Positions 48,057 to 57,082 are shown, numbered from the stretch's first letter. The stretch: DNA of 64,000 nucleotides from Bacteroides nordii WAL 11050 = JCM 12987 (GCA_000613465.1 BAJA01000006.1:124001-188000); one strand, 5' to 3'. Notes: generated by a model from the letters alone, not told the origin. A program made the numbers and translations.

Positions 48057-48986
48057 ATGAAAGCACGAATTATCATGCTGCTGTTAATTAGTCTTAGTTG
48101 TACTCTCTTTGCGCAAAAGAACGATACAGAATCTTTGCCGATTAATAGCCAGCTTTCAGAGATGTCGCCTACTGGAAGAGAGATTCAAGAACAATCGGGC
48201 TTGAAGATTGTATGTGGAAGAATTGAAGAGGATGGATTTGCTTCTGCTTATGAAAGTTATAACTTTAGCATTGAAAATAACACGGATCATTTTATTAGTG
48301 AGCCGCAGTGGACTTATACTTTGCCTTTGAAAGGTGGTGGAGAGACCATCATTGCTACATCCCAAAATGATATATTTACGATCCCTATAGTTGAGAGTAA
48401 AGATCTCTATGATATAGATGCAGATCATTGCATTAGTGGGAAGATTGTATTTAGTTGTTTCATTGATGGGGAAGAGTCAGTAGCTTCATATAATATAATG
48501 TTGGATTTGAAACCTCACATTATATCTTATAGTGAAATCATAAAAACGGTAAATGAAACGAATACTGCATACAGCATTGATTTTACGGTTCGCTATGTTG
48601 GTTCTGATTTTTTGGAAGTTGGAGTTAGAGAGGAATATTCACCTTTCTTGGAAATACAAACGATTGAAGAACCCCTTGTTGCCCATGTGTGCCGAAGTGG
48701 TATTAATACATTTGATTGTGCATGGGTTTGGCTTCATGTTTACAATGAGTATGGCGAAGATGAGGTTATTATAACCTTGGAGAGTGATATAACAGGGATA
48801 CAAACAATACATAGCGATTTTGTAAATGCTTCTGTTATAAACATATATACGAAAGAAGGAAAATATATGATGCAAATAACCAATTGGGATGATTTGAAAG
48901 AACTTAATCAAGAGATTTATATACTTCAGCTATGCAATAAAGAGGGTATTCCTTTTAAGACTATCAAGTATCTGAAAGGGCAGTGA
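48057..48986 (+). CDS. Secreted A-B-CTD paralogue, tandem duplicate 2
   Basis: 309 residues, about 90 percent identical by eye to the preceding gene and with the same domain layout. The main difference is a 4-residue shortening at the B/CTD border (LESDITGIQ against LKNLIGDSDITGVQ) and scattered changes, most of them in domain B, for example RSGINTFDCA against RSSINAFNYA. The spacers after both genes also share an initial stretch (GTGAGGTGA). A third, decayed copy of the gene's end lies at 50217. Confidence 0.78.
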   Translation: MKARIIMLLLISLSCTLFAQKNDTESLPINSQLSEMSPTGREIQEQSGLKIVCGRIEEDGFASAYESYNFSIENNTDHFISEPQWTYTLPLKGGGETIIATSQNDIFTIPIVESKDLYDIDADHCISGKIVFSCFIDGEESVASYNIMLDLKPHIISYSEIIKTVNETNTAYSIDFTVRYVGSDFLEVGVREEYSPFLEIQTIEEPLVAHVCRSGINTFDCAWVWLHVYNEYGEDEVIITLESDITGIQTIHSDFVNASVINIYTKEGKYMMQITNWDDLKELNQEIYILQLCNKEGIPFKTIKYLKGQ

Positions 48987-49069
48987 GGTGAGTATGTTGG
49001 TAGGTCTGTGAATCTGTAATTATGATAAACTGTGTGTATGGATTTCAAATATATGATAATGAAGGTTTT

Positions 49070-49132
49070 AGGCTGTTAATAACTTTAGAATAACCTGTTG
49101 ATAACGTTGTTGATAACTTTGCGAATTAATAA
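49070..49132. repeat. DnaA-box-like repeat element, copy A
   Basis: On the minus strand: TTATCAACAACG followed by TTATCAACAGG, then after a gap TTATTAACAGCC. The units repeat at 11-12 bases. The same element appears at 50331, 54581 and 56208. Confidence 0.75.
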
Positions 49133-49196
49133 TTAAGTACGGTGATGTCTTTATAGATTTATTGTATTTTTCGATGGTAAAGTGGTTTATATACCA

Positions 49197-49232
49197 AACG
49201 GGAATTATTCAGGATTTAGGATAATTCCCGTT
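49197..49232. terminator. 12-bp perfect hairpin downstream of a decayed barrel gene
   Basis: AACGGGAATTAT (49197-49208) and ATAATTCCCGTT (49221-49232) form a perfect stem. It lies just beyond the 3' end of the minus-strand barrel remnant and was probably its terminator. Confidence 0.75.
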
Positions 49233-49257
49233 ACATTTTGACTACATGATTACGTTT

Positions 49258-49610
49258 TTAGAATTTATATCCGTAACCCAACATGATTACTACGTTATCA
49301 TCTTTGGCAAACATAAATTTGGCTTCGGCATTCAAATAACTGTGTTCGGAAAGTGGAAGAGTGATTCCTCCTCCCAGATTGAAAGCAAATTTAGTAGAGT
49401 TGCTTCGATCTATTTCAATCTCTTTCCCTTTTATTTCAACATTGTTTTTTTATAAAAATTGTTTTGCATACCGATGCCGGCAAGGGGATAAACGGAAAAC
49501 TCCTGGCCATCTTCTTTAAAGTTAAATACATAGTGGAAATTTGCGTTTACATCTAATCCGGTGACTTTATCCTTAGGAAAGAAAAAGGTTACATCTGGTG
49601 CAAGCCGATC
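49258..49610 (-). pseudogene. Decayed outer-membrane beta-barrel gene
   Basis: On the minus strand the sequence still reads as the C-terminal half of an OmpW/OMP_b-brl barrel: TGLDVNANFHYVFNF, YPLAGIGMQNNFY, FAFNLGGGITLPLSEHSYLNAEAKF and the last strand IMLGYGYKF with the terminal Phe before the stop. No start or signal peptide precedes it, since stop codons lie right upstream (near 49611-49616), and a frame shift with a stop breaks it at about 49450-49456. The shift is in a T/A-rich run and could be one more sequencing error, but the missing N-terminal half is real. It lies downstream of the bactofilin gene on the same strand. Confidence 0.75.
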
Positions 49611-49640
49611 TTATGATTATGAAGTCAGATTGATCTGGGA

Positions 49641-50039
49641 TTATTCAAGTGATTGTCCTTGTGGCTGTATATTTTCTTCCATTGTTTTACAAGCACCGTT
49701 AAAGAGTGCTTTCGGTTCTATTTCTAACTTGCAAGTGTAAATATCTCCTTTCATTGAACATCCTGATTTCAACACTAATTCTTCTTCCGTATGTATATCT
49801 CCTTTCAGGATACCATGTAATATTGCAGAAACAGAGGTTACATTTCCTATGATTGTTCCTTGTGGACCCAATATCATGGTTTTATGACAGGAAACATTTC
49901 CTTCTATAGTACCATCTACTCTTAAACTTCCTTCTACATCAACTGTGCCTTTTATAACTGTTCCCATAGCTATAGTTGTCAGTTTCAGGGGCTCAGACTG
50001 TATCTGGGAATTTTTTTCATCTTTCTTTTTTCCAAACAT
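49641..50039 (-). CDS. Bactofilin family polymer-forming cytoskeletal protein
   Basis: 132 residues. The central domain (about 25-115) is a repetitive right-handed beta-helix with the usual pattern of valine/isoleucine and glycine: IAMGTVIKGTVDVEGSLRVDG, EGNVSCHKTMILGPQGTIIGNV and ILHGILKGDIHTEEELVLKSG. Short charged tails flank it (MFGKKKDEKNSQ and the Gln-rich end). Bactofilins polymerise without nucleotide and scaffold envelope processes. Here it stands alone, with only a decayed barrel gene behind it, so no partner can be named. A -7-like box lies at 50103-50110. Confidence 0.9.
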   Translation of the reverse strand: MFGKKKDEKNSQIQSEPLKLTTIAMGTVIKGTVDVEGSLRVDGTIEGNVSCHKTMILGPQGTIIGNVTSVSAILHGILKGDIHTEEELVLKSGCSMKGDIYTCKLEIEPKALFNGACKTMEENIQPQGQSLE

Positions 50040-50102
50040 GACGATTTTATATTAATGTTTATGCTATATATTGTTTATTTGCTTAAATATCGAATGATAT
50101 TG

Positions 50103-50110
50103 CAAAAATA
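50103..50110 (-). promoter_or_regulatory. -7 box of the bactofilin gene
   Basis: TATTTTTG on the minus strand matches TAnnTTTG, 64 bases before the start codon. No -33 TTTG is seen at the usual distance. Confidence 0.5.
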
Positions 50111-50216
50111 GTAAAATAATAAATATTAATATTATTTTTATTTGGAATGTGTAGGGATATATTGAAGAGCATTTATGTTTGGATTGATAATATCTCAATT
50201 GGAAAAGATTTTTAGC

Positions 50217-50250
50217 CCTTTTAAAATTACCAGGTATTTGAAAGGGCGGT
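50217..50250 (+). pseudogene. Decayed 3' end of a third copy of the 46939/48057 gene family
   Basis: The stretch reads PFKITRYLKG, against PFKTIKYLKG at the end of both intact copies, and continues into sequence resembling their downstream spacers (GGTGGTATGAATCTGTTTGT against GAGGTGAATCTGTTTGT). The rest of the gene is not recognisable. Confidence 0.6.
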
Positions 50251-50330
50251 GGTATGAATCTGTTTGTGGGTTTGTGAATATGTAATTATGATAAATGATG
50301 TGTGAAGAATTCAATTGTTTGATAATAAGG

Positions 50331-50396
50331 ATATTAACTTGTTGATAACTTTAGCGTCTACCTGTTGATAACATTGTTCATAACTTTGTGGATAAA
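50331..50396. repeat. DnaA-box-like repeat element, copy B
   Basis: On the minus strand: TTATCCACAAAG, TTATGAACAATG, TTATCAACAGGT at an exact 12-base period, then TTATCAACAAG. TTATCCACA is a perfect match to the E. coli DnaA box. Confidence 0.8.
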
Positions 50397-50493
50397 GAAT
50401 GGGGTAGGGAGAAAAAAGAAAGATTCTCTTGTTTGGAGGTGCAAAGATAACGGTTATTTTTGAATTTCCTATAATTGAGTTTAAATAAAAAGA

Positions 50494-50520
50494 GTACTCC
50501 TTTCATCACGAATGGAGTAC
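50494..50520 (-). terminator. Terminator of the TonB receptor/phosphoesterase operon
   Basis: GTACTCC (50494-50500) pairs with GGAGTAC (50514-50520). On the minus strand it is followed by the T-rich TCTTTTTATTT. It lies 34 bases after the phosphoesterase stop. Confidence 0.75.
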
Positions 50521-50553
50521 CCTTGAGTTGTGTGTTTTTTATAAGAGTAGAAT

Positions 50554-51486
50554 TTATTTCTTTCGGGTTATTGTATGAAGTACGTTCCCCTTTTTATCGA
50601 TCATACGCAGGTTGAATTCTTTTTTATCAATAGAACAGACAGAAAAACCTGGTTCCGGACTACAGAACAGTGTTCCTTCGATCGGTTTTACTTTACGTGC
50701 CAGTGAGCCGGCTGAATTGACAACGTAGTCAATATCGCTTCCTGATACGCGGATATGCTGGAAGTTATGAATGTGTCCGCAGATATACATATCTACATGA
50801 TGTTTTCTCAGGATGGGATCCAGATATTTCTGCAGGTCGTCTCGTTCACTGGTATCTTTGGGAGTTTCGGCGTAGATAGGATGGTGTCCTACTACAACTA
50901 CCCAGTCTTCTTTGGCTGCGGTCAGTACTGAGTCTACCCAGGCGAGCTGTTTTTCTCTGTTTTGCTTGCAGGCATCCGGATAAGTCTCTTTTTCATTGCG
51001 GTATTTATTAATGATGGGGGTAGTATCCAACCAAACGACGCGGACGGTTGTACCTTCTTCATTGAATACCTTGGTGTAGTAGCGGGCAGGCATGGACCAG
51101 CGGCGGCTTATATTACTATAGTCAAGTACGGCTTGGGTATTACCGCGATATTCATGATTTCCCAATACAGGAAACCAGTCGATCATTAACTCCGGATGCG
51201 AGTAGATTAATTCGTAATTTGTCATCCATAGAGGGTCATTGACGCTGCGTACACCTTCGAAATGGTGAATATCTCCGGTGGCAACTACGAACTCAGGACC
51301 GATTTCTTCTGCCATTGTTCCCATTAGTTCGGCAATTGGCTTTTGGTCATAATATCCGTTTCGTCCCAGATCGTTGGCAATATAGAAATTGAATTTTTTA
51401 TCGAAGATGGAATAGTCGCTCTTTTGTGCATATCCTATTGTACAGATTGTGATAAACAGAAGAACGAGAAGGCTTTTTGTTTTCAT
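50554..51486 (-). CDS. Secreted metallophosphoesterase (calcineurin-like/purple-acid-phosphatase-like)
   Basis: 310 residues with a signal peptide (IGYAQK). The metal-binding motifs are visible: NFYIANDLGRNGYYD (Asp), FVVATGDIHHFEG (GD), PVLGNHEYRG (GNHE), VVGHHPIYA (GHH) and MYICGHIHNFQ (GHxH). The protein should release phosphate from exported or environmental phosphoesters. It follows the TonB receptor gene by 61 bases in the same direction, so hydrolysis and uptake are likely coupled. Substrate unknown. Confidence 0.88.
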   Translation of the reverse strand: MKTKSLLVLLFITICTIGYAQKSDYSIFDKKFNFYIANDLGRNGYYDQKPIAELMGTMAEEIGPEFVVATGDIHHFEGVRSVNDPLWMTNYELIYSHPELMIDWFPVLGNHEYRGNTQAVLDYSNISRRWSMPARYYTKVFNEEGTTVRVVWLDTTPIINKYRNEKETYPDACKQNREKQLAWVDSVLTAAKEDWVVVVGHHPIYAETPKDTSERDDLQKYLDPILRKHHVDMYICGHIHNFQHIRVSGSDIDYVVNSAGSLARKVKPIEGTLFCSPEPGFSVCSIDKKEFNLRMIDKKGNVLHTITRKK

Positions 51487-51547
51487 TTTATAAATTGTTT
51501 CTTATTGATTATTAATAGATACTTGCTTTGCGTCTTTTTATAGAGAT

Positions 51548-54369
51548 TTAGAAATTGATTTTGACTCCTGCATTTACCTTTACACCATAATGTTCTGATT
51601 GCATGGTGCGTTCTGATATTCCCTGGTAATAACGCAGAGGTTGGTTTAGCAGATTGTTAGCCTCGGCATAAAAGGTCGTCCGAAGCTTTTTACCAAAAGT
51701 ATAACTGGCGTTTACATCCATGTAGTTTACTTTGTCATAATAACGGTCGTAGAAAGCGCTTTCACCCATTTCATCAATAAAATCGGATGCGAAATTGTAA
51801 GATAAGCGTACGTTGAGTCCTCCTTTTTCAAAGTAGAGAGATGCATTGGCTGTATGTTCCGGTGATCCGGGCAGTTTCAGGTCTTTTTCGTTTTCACGTC
51901 CGGTGAAGTTGAAGTTGTTCACCTTGCTATGTGTATAGGTATAGGTTCCGTAGAATCCAACACACTTTAAGGCGGGAGCGATGAAACCGAAATCCCGTTG
52001 GTAGCCTACTTCTACACCCAATAAATTGGCATCTCCTGCATTGCGGGGTTGCATGAATTTATCATAAGAATTGCCTTCATACTCATATCCTCTGACTGTT
52101 TGGGTTACGATGAAGTCATTGATGTCTTTGTAATATATACCAATACTGACAAGTCCTACACTTTTGAAATAATAATCTGCACTCAGATCGAAGTTAAACG
52201 AAGTGGTCGGTTTTAATTCCGGGTTACCAAGTGTCAATTCGTTGTCTTTGTTGTTGATATTTACATTCGGTATCAATGCTGAGTATTTAGGGCGTGAAAG
52301 TGTTTCAGTGAATGAACCGCGAATCTTGAAATCTTCACTGACGTTGTACTTCAATAAGACGGAAGGTAAAACGTTCAGGTAGCTGTCTTTTACATCCGGG
52401 GTAACAGTCAATGATTCCGGATCGCCATCGTCGTTCAGTGTCAGTTTGCGCCCGTTGTATTTCAAGTGGGTATTTTCAAGACGCAGACCTACCATTGCAC
52501 TAAGTTTTTTACCGAAGTTCTGGTCGAAACGAAGGTAGCCGGCAGTAACTGTTTCACGTGCTTTGTATTCGCCTGCCAACTCTTCCGGATTTTCTGTTTT
52601 ATTAAACAGGCTGCTGTTGTTCAGGTCGAGCCCTCCCACATATTCTTTGCTGATAAATGTCCCTGCTTTGTATTTTTCCCCGGGCATATATCCATTTCTG
52701 TTTTGTTCGCTGGTATTGGAAAAACTATTTGAATTAAAAGCCTTTTCGTCCACTGGCTCATAATCATAAAACTCCAGATCTTTGTCTTTACTCTTGTCTA
52801 CTACTTTGGCTCCGAATCGCAACTGATTACTATAGAATCCTTTCACTAATGGTAGTTTGAAATTCATTGAAAACTTAAGATCTTTCTCTACAATATCTTC
52901 CTGTTGCTCTGTAAGTTCTTGTAGGGAGAAATTATTATTAAGTATAAGCGTCGATCCGGCTTGTGCTGAAGCATAGGGTCTTCTTATATCGCTCAGGTCT
53001 ATGTCGAAATTCTGTTTCTTTAGTTCATATCCCAGGTAACGTTCGTTGGGACGCTCTTCCGAGGCACGGGCATAAGAGGCATTCCAGTCCATGGATAACT
53101 TGCCGAAAAGATGTTCGCCACCGAGAGTGAAGTCCATCGTACGCTGACGCTCGAGGCGGGCATTACGGTTGTTTGGACTTCCAGCCTTTGTCTGTAGGCG
53201 TACAGAGGCCTTGTTGTCGGCAACTGCGCCTTCTTTCTTCTTATTAACGTCTTTGTTCAAGTCTTTCAGAGTAAGGCGATACCGGTTTTCCCAGTCATTG
53301 CGATTGTTGAATATTCCTTTGAAGAATAATTTATGATTTGCGTTTATATCCCAGTCGAATGCTGCCGAGTAACTTTGGCGCTCACGGGTTACGTAGTATT
53401 GGCGAATCTGGTAATCAGTCAGGCAGATTGTTCCTTTTGAATCTGTATCCCAAACAAATTCTACATCATCAGATCCTGAGGGAGCATTTTGATAGGAAGC
53501 AGAAAGCATAATACCCAGTTTATCGTTGAAAAAACGATCACCATAGGTGAAGCCCAGGTTAAGTTGGGCTTTTTCACTGATCCAGTTGTAACCGCTTCCG
53601 GCAGTAGCAGTGATTGTACGTTTGTAAGGAGAATTCTTGGTAACCAGGTTGATCGATCCGCCAATGGCATCTCCATCCATATCCGGGGTTACTACTTTAT
53701 TTACTTCAATGGTTTGTATCATATCCGCCGGGATAAGGTCTAACTGTACATTACGTGTATCGCCTTCGGCGGAAGGAATACGATTACCATTGATCGTGAC
53801 CGAGCTTAAATCAGCAGAGGTTCCGCGAACTTGTCCGAAACGAGCTTCGCCCTGATCATATTGTACATTAATACCTGAGATACGTTTAAGTGCATCTCCG
53901 ATGTTTGAGTCGGGGAATTTCCCCACCTGATCGGCAGAAACAACGTTGGTGATACCCAGGCTGTTTTTTTGTGAGTTAATAGCCGGCGTTGTCCTTGAAA
54001 AGCGCCTCCTACTACTACCTCTTGTAGCTCTAATCCTTCGTTGAGTACAACATCTTTTTCCAAAGTCTTTCCGGCAGGAATCGTAATTTTCATCTCTACC
54101 GGTGAGTAGCCGACGTAACTGATTTTTATGGTGTAGGTACCTGGATTCAGATTGGAAAATGTGTAATATCCATTGACGTCACTTGTTACTCCCGTACGTA
54201 AGTTTTCAATATAGATAGATGCTCCGGGGAGTGTTTGTTTGGAAGCATCGATGATTCGTCCGCGGATTGTTCCTTGCTTGACTACATTTACTTTCTCTTC
54301 GGCGAAAGTATTGTTGCTCATGTTTAAAAATAAGAGAATCAATGAGACTAATTTAACGAGTCGTTTCAT
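51548..54369 (-). CDS. TonB-dependent receptor with carboxypeptidase-like domain (single-base frameshift)
   Basis: About 940 residues after adding one G near 53991-53995 (true GQRRAINSQKNSLGITNVV). Signal peptide (NTFAEE), carboxypeptidase-regulatory-like domain (about 30-110, IRGRIIDASKQTLPGASIYIENL), plug with GDALKRISGINVQYDQGEARFGQVRG and SVTINGNRIPSAEGDTRN, and a long barrel ending GVKVNAGVKINF. There is no STN domain and no SusD partner, so it is not a classic Sus receptor; it resembles TonB receptors linked with phosphatases. Promoter at 54399. It is co-transcribed with the phosphoesterase. Confidence 0.88.
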
Positions 54370-54398
54370 ATTTGTTAGTATGCGTTAATAATATGCCG

Positions 54399-54406
54399 CA
54401 AAAGTA
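54399..54406 (-). promoter_or_regulatory. -7 box of the TonB receptor gene
   Basis: TACTTTTG on the minus strand, a perfect TAnnTTTG match, 30 bases before the start codon at 54369. Confidence 0.6.
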
Positions 54407-54580
54407 GGGGGATCATATTTCATTTTCTTTGCTGGATATTGAAGATGCAGTAACAAATATGTTTCGTTTGTGTGTCGGTACTATTTGAAGCTGGTTGTTT
54501 ATATATTGTGAATTAATAATTATGAAAAGTATACGATATGATGCTAATTAGTTGTTTGTGAGTTTGTTGCATTGTTGTCG

Positions 54581-54620
54581 GCTTTATAGTATACCTGTTG
54601 ATAACTTTGTTAATAACGTA
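54581..54620. repeat. DnaA-box-like repeat element, copy C
   Basis: On the minus strand: TTATTAACAAAG then TTATCAACAGG, followed by TATACTATAAAG, as in copy D. It is shorter than the other copies. Confidence 0.7.
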
Positions 54621-54703
54621 TCGCTGAGGTTTTCAACTCTATTGAATTAACGATACGGATGTGGAAGTAGAAAAGGAAAAATGAAACTTTGGAGAAGCCA
54701 GGC

Positions 54704-54734
54704 ATTGTAGCGTCTTTTGAAATATCTATATTTG
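54704..54734 (+). promoter_or_regulatory. Promoter of the guaA-like gene
   Basis: ATTG (54704-54707), 19 bases, then TATATTTG (54727-54734), a perfect -7 box. The ATG follows 61 bases later. Confidence 0.65.
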
Positions 54735-54794
54735 CAGATAAGTTGAAACTAAAGAAACTACTGATAATAACATAATTTAAAAAAACAGAATCAG

Positions 54795-56101
54795 ATGAAA
54801 CAGGACATGATTGTTATCCTTGACTTAGGTAGTCATGAGAATACGGTATTGGCTCGCGCTATCCGTGCATTAGGAGTGTATAGTGAGATTTATCCTCACG
54901 ACATCACAGTAGAAGAACTGAAAGCATTACCCAACGTAAAGGGGATTATTATCAATGGCGGACCGAACAATGTGATTGACGGTGTTGCTATTGACGTAAA
55001 TCCGGATATCTATACAATGGGAATTCCGTTATGGCTGCCGGTCATGACAAAGCGACTTGCGCAGTGAAACTGGTAGAATTTACAGACGATATTGAAGCTA
55101 TTAAGGCTGCTGTAAAATCTTTCGTTTTCGATACTTGCAAGGCTGAAGCTAACTGGAATATGACGAACTTCGTCAATGATCAGATAGAGTTGATTAAGCG
55201 TCAGGTAGGCAACAAGAAAGTGTTACTGGCTTTGTCGGGGGGAGTTGACAGTTCTGTGGTGGCTGCTTTGCTTCTGAAAGCAATCGGGGATAACTTGGTA
55301 TGTGTGCACGTGAATCATGGGTTGATGCGTAAGGGTGAATCTGAAGATGTGGTTGAAGTATTCAGTAATCAGTTGAAGGCGAATCTTATTTATGTAGATG
55401 TTACAGATCGTTTTCTTGATAAACTGGCAGGCGTAGAAGATCCTGAGCAAAAACGTAAGATTATCGGCGGTGAGTTTATCCGTGTGTTTGAAGAGGAAGC
55501 ACGTAAGCTGGACGGTATCGATTTCTTAGGTCAGGGTACTATTTATCCGGATATTGTGGAAAGCGGAACGAAGACTGCTAAAATGGTGAAGTCTCATCAT
55601 AATGTAGGCGGTCTGCCCGAAGACCTTAAATTCGAACTTGTAGAACCTTTGCGTCAACTGTTCAAGGATGAAGTTCGTGCCTGTGGCCTGGAATTGGGCT
55701 TGCCTTATGAAATGGTATATCGCCAACCTTTTCCCGGCCCCGGTTTAGGTGTACGTTGTTTGGGTGCTATCACACGCGATCGTTTGGAAGCCGTACGTGA
55801 GTCCGACGCTATTTTGCGTGAGGAATTCCAAATTGCCGGATTGGATAAGAAGGTATGGCAATACTTTACAGTAGTGCCCGATTTCAAATCTGTCGGTGTA
55901 CGTGATAATGCCCGTTCTTTTGATTGGCCAGTTATTATTCGTGCTGTCAATACAGTGGATGCCATGACAGCTACTATCGAACCGATTGATTGGCCTATTC
56001 TGATGAAAATAACAGACCGTATTCTGAAAGAAGTGAAGAATGTAAATCGTGTTTGTTATGATATGTCGCCGAAACCCAATGCGACCATAGAATGGGAATA
56101 A
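54795..56101 (+). CDS. GMP synthase paralogue lacking the glutaminase active site (frameshift)
   Basis: About 435 residues after adding one G near 55028 (true [12 protein letters not shown]). The C-terminal part is a complete GMP synthetase: PP-loop [46 protein letters not shown] and the terminal KPNATIEWE. The N-terminal amidotransferase domain keeps only its first 80 residues ([32 protein letters not shown]). At the place of GxCYGMQ it reads AAGHDKA, without the Cys, and goes straight to the domain's last helix ([10 protein letters not shown]). About 80 residues holding Cys, His and Glu of the triad are absent. It can therefore probably use only free ammonia or act with another GATase. A normal guaA is expected elsewhere in the genome. 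Confidence 0.85.
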
Positions 56102-56120
56102 AAGAATAAAATTGAATCTT

Positions 56121-56160
56121 CCCCCGAAAGTTAGATAAATAGCTTTCGGGGATATTTTTT
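56121..56160 (+). terminator. Terminator of the guaA-like gene
   Basis: CCCCGAAAG (56122-56130) pairs with CTTTCGGGG (about 56142-56151) and is followed by ATATTTTTT. Confidence 0.9.
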
Positions 56161-56207
56161 ATATAACTACCGGTGTGAGGTTAATTTATTGTATATAAGA
56201 AAATTAT

Positions 56208-56269
56208 CTTGTTGGTAACTTTATAGTATACCTGTTGATAACCTTGTTAATAACTTTGTGGATTAATAA
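56208..56269. repeat. DnaA-box-like repeat element, copy D
   Basis: On the minus strand: TTAATCCACAAAG, TTATTAACAAGG, TTATCAACAGG, TATACTATAAAG, TTACCAACAAG. It is the most complete copy together with copy B, with 11-12 base periodicity. Confidence 0.8.
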
Positions 56270-56356
56270 TGAAAAAGGAAGGGCTTATAGTAAAATGAAA
56301 AAACGCCCAGAGGTGGAAGCCCTCCAAACGTCTTATCTGTAAGTCTTTCGACTTAG

Positions 56357-56430
56357 TAGCGGGACCCGGGATTGAACCGGGGACCTCATGATTATGAATC
56401 ATGCGCTCTAACCAGCTGAGCTATCCCGCC
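56357..56430 (-). tRNA. tRNA-Met (anticodon CAT)
   Basis: 74 bases on the minus strand fold as a cloverleaf: acceptor GGCGGGA/TCCCGCT (G-U first pair), D arm GCTC...GAGC, anticodon stem CATGA/TCATG with loop TTCATAA (CAT), T arm CCCGG TTCAATC CCGGG and discriminator A. CCA is not encoded. No GGG/CCC anticodon-stem pairs, so it is not an initiator. An isoleucine (lysidine) identity is possible but less likely. Confidence 0.92.
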
Positions 56431-56653
56431 ATCATTTCTCGATTGCGGGTGCAAAGATAGATACTTTTTTTAAAACTCCAAAACATTTGTCGTTTTTTTC
56501 TGTTTTTTCTATTAGAAACCCATGTGTAATCTGCGATAAATAGATACATTGGGACTGAGAAATGAAAGCATAAAGAAATAAAGTGTTTGATTTATACTGT
56601 GTAATTAGAAAAAAGTATTTATCTTGGCACACACAAATTAAGTAAATGTAACT

Positions 56654-57040
56654 ATGAAAAGAGAGAAAATTCGTTTAGAATATCTTCTGAATGCGACCTC
56701 TAAAAATATTCTTTGGTCGGCAATCAGCACACCGACCGGTCTGGAGGACTGGTTTGCGGACAAAGTTGTATCAAATGATAAAATTGTGGAGTTTCATTGG
56801 GGAAAAACAGAACAACGAGACGCTGAAATTATAGCTATACGTGCTTATTCTTTTATACGTTTCCGCTGGCTGGATGACGAGAACGAGCGGGATTATTTTG
56901 AGATAAAAATGAATTATAATGAACTTACAGGAGATTTTGTGTTGGAGATCGTTGATTTTGCCGAACCTGATGAGGTAGATGATATGAAGGAACTGTGGGA
57001 GTCTCAGGTAAATAAATTGAGAAGAACTTGTGGTTTTTAG
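56654..57040 (+). CDS. START-like/SRPBCC domain protein
   Basis: 128 residues, cytoplasmic. It begins REKIRLEYLLNATSKNILWSAISTPTGLEDWFADKV, the usual start of AHSA1/START-like proteins (helix-grip fold), followed by strands FHWGKTEQRDAEIIAIRAYSFIRFRW and a final amphipathic helix (ESQVNKLRRTCGF). The helix-grip fold binds hydrophobic ligands or client proteins, but the ligand here is unknown. The family is widespread in Bacteroidetes next to LptF/LptG-type permease genes, as here (79-base gap). Confidence 0.85.
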   Translation: MKREKIRLEYLLNATSKNILWSAISTPTGLEDWFADKVVSNDKIVEFHWGKTEQRDAEIIAIRAYSFIRFRWLDDENERDYFEIKMNYNELTGDFVLEIVDFAEPDEVDDMKELWESQVNKLRRTCGF

Positions 57041-57082
57041 TTAACTTTCAACTAAAAACTTTCTGCACTCCTTTTTTTGTGC

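Larger units (their letters stand above)
50040..50553. other. 514-base intergenic region with remnants and repeats
   Basis: No intact gene. It holds the bactofilin promoter, a decayed 3' end of the 46939/48057 family, DnaA-box-like repeat copy B, a TATCTTTG -7-like box on the minus strand (50442-50449) without an obvious gene, and the terminator of the phosphoesterase gene. Confidence 0.6.
54370..54794. other. 425-base divergent intergenic region
   Basis: No gene. It holds the -7 box of the TonB receptor gene (minus), DnaA-box-like repeat copy C and the promoter of the guaA-like gene (plus). Confidence 0.6.
56102..56653. other. 552-base region with tRNA-Met and repeat copy D
   Basis: Apart from the terminator, the DnaA-box-like repeat copy D and tRNA-Met, only AT-rich sequence is seen. 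Confidence 0.6.

Noticed and set aside
49246..49455. Plus-strand protein of 69 residues
   Set aside because: It is the antisense of the decayed barrel gene, whose strands are clearly readable on the minus strand.
49070..56269. Chromosomal origin of replication
   Set aside because: DnaA-box-like repeats are present, but there is no dnaA, dnaN or AT-rich unwinding region that would single out one site. Kept only as a finding on repeats.
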